NCBI GenBank assembly: GCA_021234155.1
Contig: JAJEKV010000083.1
Span: forward strand, 2,268,608 to 2,332,607
DNA: 64,000 nt
Source: Isoetes taiwanensis
Taxonomy: Eukaryota; Streptophyta; Lycopodiopsida; Isoetales; Isoetaceae
Direction: 5' to 3'
Below, piece after piece: positions 54,790 through 64,000 of this stretch. Each line of letters begins with the position of its first letter. Positions within the stretch are counted from its first letter, which is position 1. Made by a program: the position numbers and the translations under genes. Under the pieces are notes generated by a model. It made no database searches and was not told the DNA's origin. It saw nothing but the letters and a program-made list of their open reading frames with translations.

Positions 54790-55620
54790 AAGTTCGTGAA
54801 GGACTTAGCTAAGTGGGCCTCCCCTTGACGGACCTCACTAAGAGTGCTAAGGTGAAAGATTGGAGAACACATTGGTTAGAAAATGTTCAAACTTCATTTG
54901 AAAAGCTTAAGGAGGCCTTAACAACAGCACCGGTGCTAGTCCCGCCGAGATCGGACAAGGACAAGATAGTAGCAACAGATGCAAGTAAGATAGCGACGGT
55001 GGAGTCCTTATGCAAGAAGGAAGAGTAATAGCTTATGACTCCAAGAAGTTGAAGCGACACCGGCGGTATCCAACCCATGATCGGGAACTTCTAGCTATTG
55101 TCGAGCTCTTCAGTATTTGGAGGCATTATTTGCTCGGGAGGAAGTTTCGGTTAGATATTGATCACCGTGAGCCTCCAATACATCTTCACCCAACCTCTCC
55201 TTAACCTAAGGCAAAGGAGGTGGATGGAATTCCTAGAAGAGTATGACTTTGAGATTGCTTATAAGCCAGGTAAGTTGAATGTGGTTGCCGATGCTCTTTC
55301 TAGAAGACCCCTTGAAATGAGAACACATTGTAATGCTATATCAACTCTTTTCAGTGGGTATGGCAAGAAAATTGAGGAGACATTACCATTTGATGGTGAT
55401 TTCAAGGAGGTGTGGGAAAGCCCTGTAGGGGAGGCTAGAGCAGATAAGGAACGCGAGAAGCCTTCAAGCATTATAAGAAGGAAGGCAACTTGTTATATCA
55501 TAAGCATAAGTTGTGTGTGCAGAGAATCGTCGGGTATAAGGAAGTTAATCCTTCATGACACACACAACAGCCCAATAGCAGGGCATGCAGGGTTTATGAA
55601 GACCTACTTCAAGATTTGAA
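54790..55620 (+). pseudogene. RNase H region (outer element), frameshifted
   Basis: Pieces read KIVATDASKIAT, THDRELLAIV, then [20 protein letters not shown] and [10 protein letters not shown]. The [14 protein letters not shown] zinc-domain half of integrase follows to TGA at 55617. At least three frame breaks. Confidence 0.85.
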
Positions 55621-55640
55621 GTAGTTATTTCTGGCCAGGG

Positions 55641-56414
55641 ATGAAGAAACAGATAGCCAGGTATATTCGGGAATGCCAGTTGTGTCAGCAGACCAAAGCG
55701 GAGCAGCTTCGAATTCCAGGAGCTTTGGAACCTCTAGCAGTGCCGAATGCGAAGTGGGAAGTGGTAAGTATGGATTTTATCACAGGACTTCCCAAGACTC
55801 TTCGAGGCAAGGATCCATTGATGGTCGTAGTAGACAAATTATCTAAGATGGCACATTTTCTGCCTTGTAGAACTACCGACACAGCATTAGATACTGCCAA
55901 GCTATTTGTGAAGGAGATTTTTAGGCTCCATGGCATGCCTCGGGAGATAATATCTGATAGAGATTCTAAGTTTATGAGTGCTTTTTGGCAGGACCTCTTT
56001 AGCACCATTCAGACGAAGCTCTCCATGAGCACAGCTTATCATCCCCAAACAGATGGTCAGACGGAGAGGACGAATCGAATCATTGAAGATATGCTTAGAA
56101 GCTTTGTGTGGAATAAGCAGTCCAAGTGGGATGAGTATATCCACTTGGTGGAATTCGCCTACAATAGTGCCAAGCAGGAGTCATCTCAGATGTCTCCTTT
56201 CATGGTAAATTACGGGTACCAGTGCTTAACCCCGGACACTTGGCACAATCCCGTGTCAAAGGTTGAAGTGTCCCAGCAGATGCTAGGAGATATGCAGCAA
56301 TTGGTGGAAGAAGTGAGGGGTTACCTCCTAGCAGCAAGAAGTCGGCAGAAGAGCGTAGCCGACAAGCCTGAGGACCGTAAAGAGAGTTCAAGGTGGGCGA
56401 TAGCGTGTGGTTGA
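55641..56414 (+). pseudogene. Integrase core (outer element)
   Basis: From CQLCQQTKAEQL (CC of the zinc domain) through VSMDFITGLPKT, IISDRDSKFMSAFWQDL and GQTERTNRIIEDML to AARSRQKSVADK. The Asp, Asp and Glu catalytic positions are present. The frame breaks near 56375. Confidence 0.9.
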
Positions 56415-56859
56415 AGATCAAGGTTAAGCAAGCTAAGCTTTGGATTGGGAGTTGCAAGAAGCTTGCCCTAGGTGGGCTGGTCCGTTCAAGATTGTGGAGA
56501 GTGGGCTCCCAAGCCTACAAGTTGGATCTTAGGCCCATCTCAAAGTTCACAAGGTCTTCCACGTAAGTTTATTGAAAAGGCACAATCCTAACCCTGATGA
56601 GGTTTTGGATACCCCAACTTTATTGGAAATGACGGAGGAGCAAGTTGAAATCGTGCCTGAGTTACTTCTTGATAAGTCATTCAAGAAGACTAGGAGGTCT
56701 CAGTTCCTCCAGTACTTGGTCAAATGGAAGCACTTACCCGTGGAAGACGCGACATGGGTATTGAAGCGGGGATTTGGAGAAGCAATACCCGAGTTTATGA
56801 AGGAGTTTGATGGGCGAGTCGTTTCCGACTTGGTCGACCCCGACTTGCCAGGAGGTTAG
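56415..56859 (+). pseudogene. Integrase C terminus with chromodomain (outer element)
   Basis: After frame breaks a 95-codon frame (56572-56859) reads DEVLDTPTLLEMTEEQVEI and the chromodomain FLQYLVKWKHLPVEDATWV. Its aromatic and acidic positions match the inner copy. Confidence 0.88.
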
Positions 56860-57686
56860 CTAGTGTGTTTCTTAGTTAGCCTCTAGTTCTGGCAGATGTA
56901 TTCTAGCTAATAGAATACATAGGCCAGAATCTTGGAACATGTGGGCGATGATGAGATAAGCCTTTAAGGCATTCTCTAGGCCAGCATGCACCAAGAGGTG
57001 CGCATGACCAATAGGGTCATGCGAGAGAGAGGAAAGGCATGGTGGCGATGATGGGACATCGGTCGGATGCTCTCTATGCCACGATGTGGGGTTCGCACAC
57101 CTGGCCATAGGGGGGTCATGGTGAAGGTCAAAGTGATCATGTGCGATGATGGGATCGTGAGACGTTCCCTAGCTTAAAACCCTTGGGGCATGATGCACTA
57201 GGGTATTCGCACCTGCAAAAGAAAGTACAAGGTAGCACTTGATCATGGGCGATGATGGGATCATCTTAAATGGTCCTTAAGCTCAAATCCGGGAGGGCCA
57301 TGATCGAGTGCAAGGTATGGTAAGGGGGGTGGTCCCCTAAAACCACAAACTTATTAATTAAACTAACGTAATGTGCTCCATGTGCAGGCAAGTGAGAAGG
57401 AGCTTCGAGTGGGGCGCATTACGAGAAGATGGGGGAACCATAATTTAGATTATGAACCCTAATAACTCTTATAATAATGTTTTGAATTATTGTAAGAAGT
57501 AACCTTGTTAAGGCTATATAATTTTGTATAAGTACAAATATAGCCTAAATTTTGACATTTAACTTTAATAGGAAGTTGATCGTTTAAATTAAACTTAAGT
57601 GTATGATCTTATGTTGTTTTGCAGGATAGATAGGCTCGTCACCTTAGCGCAATGCTGGGGACAGCATTGTCCTAAGGGGGGGAGAA
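56860..57686 (+). repeat. Outer element 3' region with ~100-bp repeats, and PPT
   Basis: Four degenerate units each contain (G/T)GCGATGATG(G/A)GA (about 56942, 57043, 57141, 57246) followed by a CTTAA/GGCC box and a GCATGAT-like hairpin. Ends in polypurine tract AAGGGGGGGAGAA (57674-57686). Confidence 0.7.
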
Positions 57687-59312
57687 TGTGACGTTCCAAG
57701 GGAATATACGCCATAAATACGTATATTCCTGGACTCGTCACCATACAAGTCTACCTAGGTAGCCTTGTATGCCTCGAATAAGTGGCAAGGGGTGCACATC
57801 TAAGTTAATTGTTAACTTAGATAACCTTAGGATAAGCCCATTTCCACATGGCCTTATCCTATTGGGCAACCGCCACACGGCCTTATCTTAGTGGTGCCAC
57901 GCGTGGCATCCCCGTGGACCCACACCTATATAAGCCCTAACCTAACCCTAGACCCTTTTTCCGACCTAGCACTGAGCTCTCATCCACGCACCCGAAATCC
58001 CGTTTGAGCATCGTTCGTCATAGCCTAGCACTGGGCGGCAACCCCCGGAAGGTGTGTATGATCGTTGAGGGAGCCGGTCTTGAACCTCGCCAAGGAGCAT
58101 GGAGGCGCCGGGGGATGGGAGGAAGCTCCGGAGGAGGTAGGTTGAGTAGGGTTCATGGTAGTTCACCGGAAGTTAGCATTCGGGTGGGTTAGTATTTTGT
58201 GTCTAGAGTAGAGCCACCCTAGATCCTTTGTTGAACATCTTGAACCCTAACCAAGGAACCATAACTGATAGTTAGGTATATATGTTAGGTTAAGATGTTC
58301 ATATGATATTGATATTGATCATGATGTGATGTATGTGATATTGGTTGATCATGTGCTCCTCTTGTATGGGGAAGGGGGTAGAGACCTAGAGCCATATGTA
58401 GTATGCTCCTAGTGTAGATCCCTTAGTTCCTATTAGTTAGGCTTTGTGCATAGGAACCCATAGGGCTATGGAAGCTATGATGTGACTCAGCACCACACAA
58501 CGGGGCTAGGGGCAAGATGGAGGGTGGATCCCCGCCGAGTGGGGGCTTGGGGGGATCCCACGGTGGGCTAGGCTTATGGTGGGGTCACTTCGCGTGTGGG
58601 CCGAGCATGGGTCCCACACCTCACGGGGGCAATGGTGTCGCCCCGCCCCTCAAGAGCTGCAAGTGTCGGTTTGGCTCTTGTTTTGGGGGTTCGGTCAGTG
58701 CAATCGTGTGTCACCACGATTCTCTAGCCGCCCATGGAGCCTCTAGACCCCGGGAAGGGAGATGCAACCCTTCCTACCTCATCGGACCGAGGGAGATGCA
58801 GCACGGAGTAGTCTCGATGGGTGATCCCATGGGATTGCGTATCAGGAAGGTTAGAGTCATGCCACGGCTGATCTAGCCCATGCAAAGTATGCGGGGAGGG
58901 GCGGATGGAGTGGTCAACCCTAGCCATTATCTTATGCCAGCCCCCGCCATTGTTATGACTTCGGTGCGCTCTATCTTGAGACCTATCGGTCGGTCGACCT
59001 CCTTATGTGTGAACCTGGGTAGGAGCTCTCTGTTTTATGGTATGTGATTATGTTCTTTGCACTTGTGGATATGGGATGGACTACCCTTGGGGGTAGTATT
59101 TGTATTATTGATGCTAGTTTCGACATGTTTATCGCCCATTTGTTATAGGAGCCCATAGGGGAAGGGCGCCAAGACACCTTCAGTGTCCCCTCCCCGCTAG
59201 GGTCACCAAGGGGTAGGCGAAAGGCCTTTGTCGCGGTGATGATGAGCCGGATGGGGGATTTCTGCCAGGTATATCTGGCCGGCGATATGTATGTTTAGCG
59301 GGGGCGTCCTGA
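57687..59312 (+). repeat. Outer element 3' LTR
   Basis: Starts TGTGACGTTCCAAGGG. The end, GGGGGCGTCCTGA, is a degenerate form of AGCGTCACA. GAATG follows as the target duplication. Confidence 0.9.
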
Positions 59313-59317
59313 GAATG

Positions 59318-61188
59318 GGTGCGAGGGAATTAATAAACTAGTTAGCGAGGGGTTATGGAAGCCACTTAGTCATTAAGGTTATAAGTAGTAATTTGAAGGA
59401 AGTTGATCTAGTTAAAAGTAATAAGATATTAGTGAAGGTTGTATTTTGCTTAAGCACCGGGCATTGCATGTTGCATGGTAGAGATAGTAATGTTTATACG
59501 AGCGTATAACTGGATTTCCTTTGTTGCCTGAGGTGTGCCTAGTTGATATTGGATGGAATTCATAGTATTGTGATCTATGTGTAGTATAATTCTTTGATAT
59601 AGACCTCTGGGGCCGGAGTCTAGGTGCGATGGTCTAGACTCGCGGTTATTGCACAGTGCTATGTAAATGATATTATTTGAACATCGGGCGTTGGTACCAT
59701 ATGGTACAACGTCATGCACAGTTAAGTGGTCCTCCAATGCTGGACGCAGCTGATACGGAGTAGCTCGGGGGAGCGGTTCAAGCTCAACAAGGATCAACTG
59801 GCAAAGAACAAATAAAGGCAAACCCATTGGGAGGAAGAAAAAAATATTAATATTACCTTATGGCTGATAACGGGACGAATCCCATGTACCAGAAGCCGAC
59901 CTTTGTTCCGGAAGCAGCTTGAATCTGTGACTATAGACATACGTCCCAGACAAAAAAGGGGATCGTCTCAGAAGAAAAGGGATCGGCCAGCTATTTCCAC
60001 GCGAAATCTATTTGCAAGATTATCTTTTGCCTTTACCTAAGATATTTTCGGCAGACTAATTTCAGAAAAAGGCCGTTCCTCCATTCTATAAATTGGGTCG
60101 AAGCATTGATTTGGATCATCGACCTAGCTTTGCTAAATTCTGCTCTTGCTTAAGCTTACGACCCAGCCTTAATACCAGTCTTTATTCCTGCTCTAAGTTG
60201 CCGCTGTATCCAGCTACCAGCCATCGTTTCTGCCAGTGTTGACCCATTGAAGACAAGATAACGAATTCTTGTCTGCTCTGTTGAAGCTTCGAGTTAAGAT
60301 CCTTGTTGAACACAAGATAACGAATTCTTGTGGTGCTTGAGCCCGGTTGGGTGGTTAAGAGAACTCCTGTCAAGTTGTTTCAGTTTTAAACTGGTTGTCT
60401 ATTTCTGAGAAAAACTGAATTAATTTCTTTGTTCTTCTTGTGGCAATAAGTTGAAGTTGTTTATCAATTACTGCAATTTCCTTAATTGTATCAGCAGCGT
60501 GGATGGGTGTGTACACACGTGGCTTACCCCGCCTCTATGTCACTGGCCTGATCAGCCGAGTTGACCCTGCTCAGACCCAGAGGAATATTGGTTGCAATGT
60601 TGATGCTATGATTGCTTGGTTATTACATATGTGGTCTTGAATATTGGAATTAAGTTGCAATGGTCATGCTTATAATTGATATTCATGGTACAATTATGCA
60701 TTGTGGGTATGCTTGTTGGACTAATAACTTGGATTGCAGGGGCGAGGCTACGGTAAGGCTAGGTTGTTGTTCTAGGTTAATGCTTTGTATTGTTGATGCT
60801 AGACATCCTAGGTCCCCGATCCCCAACTTAGTCCATGTGACTAACCCCGTGGTTGATGGTGCAAGCAGAGGTGCGAGATGCTCCGGAAAATAGTCAAGCT
60901 TCGGGAAGGCGAGAGTAGAAGTGTGGATTGCCAGTTAAATAACTTGTTTACTATTATCATTATATATTGGTTTGAAGCTATAATTATTAAGAACATTCAT
61001 TGTGTGCGAGGATATTGCTGAGTAATGGGCAAGTATATGTTTGGGACCTTAGAATATGTACAAAGATTAAATTCTTTACCTAAGTATACATGTATTAATT
61101 TCTTGAGTCCCAGAGATTAAGTAGATCCAACGGTAGAGATCGATGGGATCTCCAGTTACCGAGAGGTTAACTGGCCAGGCCCGTCACA
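59318..61188. repeat. Possible right part of an older LTR; otherwise intergenic
   Basis: No gene is supported. It holds a TATAAATT box (60087-60094), a hairpin GAGTCTAG...CTAGACTC near 59617-59641, and two identical 20-mers ACAAGATAACGAATTCTTGT (about 60252 and 60311, each itself imperfectly palindromic). It ends CCCGTCACA. It may be the remainder of the LTR begun at 32688. Confidence 0.3.
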
Positions 61189-61740
61189 ATGTATCATAGT
61201 TCTTAAATCCTTATTAGTTATTTGAAATTCTCGTTAGTTAGCCATTATCTCTGGCAGTTCAAAAATGTGTATGCCATTATCTTTGGCAGTGATTCGGAAC
61301 TTATGTATCAATACATTCTTCAAAAAAAGTGAACTATGAAAGGCAAGTTTATTTAGTCAAGTTTAATTAATTTGATTTAGTTTATTTAGTTTGGTTTATT
61401 TAGATGATCATTTAATGCTGCAAATTCAAATTCAAGGCCGCCAACCCAGAATGCCATCGGGCAAAGACAGACTAAATTGGGGAGTTCTTAAATCCTTATT
61501 AGTTATTTGAAATTTTCATTAATTAGCCATTATCTCTGATAGTGATTCAGAACTTCTATGTATCATAGATTCTTCTTCAAAAACGTGTATGCCATTATCT
61601 CTGGAACTGATTCAGAACTTATATATCACTACATTCTTCAAAAAACGTGAATTATGAAAGGCAAGTGTATTTAGTCAAGTTTATTTACTTTGTTTAGTTT
61701 GGTTTATTTAGATGATCGTTTAATGCTGCAAACTGACTAC
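61189..61740. repeat. ~240-bp direct duplication
   Basis: AGTTCTTAAATCCTTATTAG to ATTTAATGCTGCAAA at about 61197-61428 recurs at about 61484-61728 with scattered changes. The unit itself contains repeated CCATTATCT(C/T)TGGCAG. Confidence 0.75.
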
Positions 61741-62379
61741 AATGTGATAATTTATAAAAACTAAGTCACATTTAATTAAAGTGGGTCATATGCCATTCCC
61801 ACTTTTTTTTAAAACCCTTTTATTTTACCTGAAAAGGACGAGGGAAAAGTTTTGAAACCCCTTTATTGCTTTAGAAGATGTCTTTTTTCCTGTGTGAAAA
61901 AAAAAATGTTAAGGAAAATTACATGGTCTACTTTTCTCAGTTAGCGAGTCGAAAAGGTAAAAGCACATCTAAAACCAATGAAAATGCTATCTCGCTGTAA
62001 AGAAAGTGCTAATCTGCTCTGAATTTTTATACATAAATAATTTCATTACATTGTATTTTACAGTGGTTGAAGAGACCATGATGGTCGGGCTGGTGCAAAT
62101 ATTACATCATCTTCGCACACAGACCACCTACTGGGAACAACGTGCGGAACAAGTTCCGAAGTGTTCCAAGCCACGAGAGCAACTTGAAGAGAATAGAAAT
62201 CTGAACGCGCTAGCTTGTCCAATGCATGTCATCAACCTCTTCTCATCCTCTTTCTTCAATGAACGAGTCTTTCCATGGCTCCTGATCATGTCCTTTCTGT
62301 TCGCAATCTGTACTGGAAAAGGCAAAATCAAGTTAATGCAATTGATGCTACAGAGTTCTAAGGGCCATTTTTGAAGAAA
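61741..62379. other. Intergenic, one possible exon
   Basis: A frame from about 62064 follows an acceptor-like TTTTACAG and reads VEETMMVGLVQILHHLRTQT. No domain is recognised. Confidence 0.25.
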
Positions 62380-62720
62380 GCAGGTCTGAGGGCCTTTCTC
62401 GACCCACGAGTCGAGAAAGGCAGCTTAAAGTGAAAAACGCAAGTTTGATGCTCAGAATAAAAAAAAGTAGGTCTAAGGGCCTTTCTCGGAGTCGAGAAAG
62501 GCCCTCAAGGCCCCTCTGAAGGCCTTTCTCGACTCGCAAATCGAGAAATGTAGCTCAGAGCCCAAAAAAAAACTTTTTTTCCCTTTTTTTTAAGTAGAAA
62601 AAAAAAAGTTTTTTGAGGGCCTTTCTGGACTTGCGTATCGGGAAGACCCTCAAGGCCCCTCTAATGGCCTTTCTTGACTCCTGAGTCGAGAAAGGCAGCT
62701 CGGAGTGAAAAACGCACAAA
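62380..62720. repeat. Hairpin-rich cluster of GGCCTTTCTCGACTC motifs
   Basis: At least five copies of GGGCCTTTCTCGA or its complement TCGAGAAAGGCC make local hairpins (for example 62390-62420, 62478-62505, 62519-62549, 62666-62698). GTCGAGAAAGGCAGCT...AGTGAAAAACGCA occurs in direct orientation at both ends (about 62410 and 62684), enclosing poly-A/poly-T stretches. Confidence 0.75.
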
Positions 62721-63938
62721 ACCTGTTAAACCAATCTAAACCTATGCATTAAACCTATGAAAGCTATACATTAAAAATATGTAAATCTATGTAATAAACC
62801 TATGAAAGCACATTGAAATGATTAAACCAATGTAAACATGTGCATTAAACCTATGAGAGCCTATTAAACTTATGCATTAGATCTATTAATATATAAAACT
62901 TACATTGTGTTAGGAACTATAGAGGATGATCATGTGTATCAAAGAGTACTTGTCTCCATTTTGTGTCTTAAACCTTCAAAATGGATTAAACAAGGTGTAA
63001 AGTATATCATGCTCTTTGAAAAGTTAAATTTTTACCTTAGAATAAGAAATATATGCCTAGGAAACGTGCACCATGGCAACATAATGTGAAACGTGTGAAA
63101 ATAGTAGCACACACATAAGAAAAGAAATTGGGAACGTATAAATAAAAGTCAAATTATAATTCTATATTAGCATTTATTTTACACTCGTAGTTTTTTACCC
63201 CGCCTTTTTTCTGTACCCCGCCTTTTTTTCCCGCCCATGCTTGAAATTTAAAATTTGGTACATACCTTTGAGACGAAGATCCTTTGTACCACATAGCCAT
63301 AGCTCCCACTGGAATTGACCGCAGATGATTCCACCGATTTTTTTCTTGGATTCATTTTGAATCCAGAAGAAGAGATGGCGAATTTGACCCTTAGTCCCAA
63401 AGCAGGAGCACCCTTTCTCCGTCTGCTTTGTTCGAGAATGCACTACTATCGCCCACAAGGCAGCCGAATTTGAGCTTGCCTTTCAAATCCATGGAGAAAA
63501 GCTCTGCCAAAAAAAAGGGAGACAGAAGGAAGCTTGGCCCAGCCATACCTTCCAAGAAGCCATACTCAGATCATGCCTAGCTGCCCGATATGCACAGAGG
63601 TTGATTGATGGCAGGGTTGGATTCAAGAGGGCCATCAGGCGACTACCTTCGTCATTCTCATTTCATACGCCGGAGCAGCTACAAGGATTGAAGGATGAAC
63701 ACAACAGAAGCAGCAATCCGGGGGGAAGAAAAACGAACGGGAGCAGCAGGCTGATTTCAAAGGGAGGTAGTATACAGCATATGGGCGAAGGGGGAGTGCA
63801 AGGGCAAATCTAGTGTTTATCTGATAGCCGACTGGGGATCCATTCTGCGAGTGCTGCAGGAGGAAACGAGGCGGCCTCCCCCGGGCTATGGTCCTCCCCC
63901 ATTCCGTCGCCCTCCATTCCTCCAGATCCCCGGCTCCC
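62721..63938. other. Intergenic
   Basis: No recognised gene. A minus-strand frame (63458-63195) has a donor-like GGTATGTACC but no known domain. Confidence 0.3.
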
Positions 63939-64000
63939 ATGATGATGGACCTCGAACCTCCCGCCCCCAGTTCTCCTCCGATCCGAAGGAGAAGATGTTG
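63939..64000 (+). other. Possible 5' end of a gene running off the window
   Basis: An ATG at 63939 opens MMMDLEPPAPSSPPIRRRRC to the window edge, in a locally GC-rich context. An in-frame ATG upstream (about 63888) could extend it. Too short to identify. Confidence 0.25.

Larger units (their letters stand above)
33008..59312 (+). mobile_element. Outer Ty3/gypsy chromovirus encoding an H3-like histone
   Basis: LTRs begin TGTGACGTTCCAAGG (33008 and 57687). GAATG flanks the element at 33003-33007 and 59313-59317. The 5' LTR is split by the inner element, resuming at 46354. Order after the 5' LTR: initiator-Met PBS (47800), H3-like cassette, hairpins, ORF2 cassette, gag, AP-RT-RNase H-integrase-chromodomain, 3' region, polypurine tract (57674-57686), 3' LTR. 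Without the nested copy it is about 13.2 kb. Many frameshifts are present in coding parts. Confidence 0.92.

Overview
The window is nuclear DNA of a land plant with a large, repeat-rich genome. The signs are spliced genes with GT-AG introns, a GH17 glucanase carrying an X8/CBM43 domain, a DOXC-type 2-oxoglutarate dioxygenase, Ty3/gypsy chromoviruses primed by initiator Met-tRNA, plant-type LINEs, a tRNA-derived SINE, hAT and Tourist-like MITEs and a CACTA terminus. I cannot decide between seed plant, fern and lycophyte from the sequence. No tRNA, rRNA, CRISPR or bacterial feature was seen.

Layout. 1-7.2 kb holds a hAT-like MITE with a perfect 8-bp target duplication, a 5'-truncated LINE, a decayed gag and small foldbacks. 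7.3-12.0 kb is the gene-bearing part: a beta-1,3-glucanase broken by one frameshift, its duplicated 3' end (one copy carrying a SINE, the other the empty site), and an apparently intact three-exon dioxygenase. 12.9-14.0 kb (minus) has exons of an unidentified gene with a DGNHR (ParB/Srx-like) motif. 15.0-15.4 kb is a tandem array. 15.9-16.85 kb is a tandem pair of very small genes with near-identical promoters. 17-19.2 kb (minus) is a decayed DUF7869-like transposon gene. 20.2-25.6 kb (minus) is an old gypsy element joined to a LINE fragment. 25.6-32.7 kb is intergenic DNA with a Tourist-like MITE, hairpins, microsatellites and one CACTA end.

33.0-59.3 kb is the main feature: two related but distinct chromodomain gypsy elements, one nested in the other. 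The outer element (33008-59312) is flanked by GAATG. The inner element (33220-46353) sits inside the outer 5' LTR. Between PBS and gag both carry two extra cassettes, each with its own TATA box. Cassette 1 encodes a histone H3-like protein: the N terminus reads MARTKQT (inner) or MARTKQTARK (outer), followed by a long charged linker and a C-terminal H3 histone fold. Cassette 2 encodes an orphan protein beginning MA.S.F.RWY. Downstream lie gag, AP, RT, RNase H, integrase and a C-terminal chromodomain. A retroelement encoding both a chromodomain and an H3-like histone whose tail contains the usual chromodomain ligand is the best candidate here for an undescribed system. Both copies have frameshifts or stops, so these particular insertions look inactive or have base-level errors.

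59.3-64 kb holds what may be the rest of a third, still older LTR, a ~240-bp direct duplication, a hairpin-rich cluster and little recognisable coding sequence.
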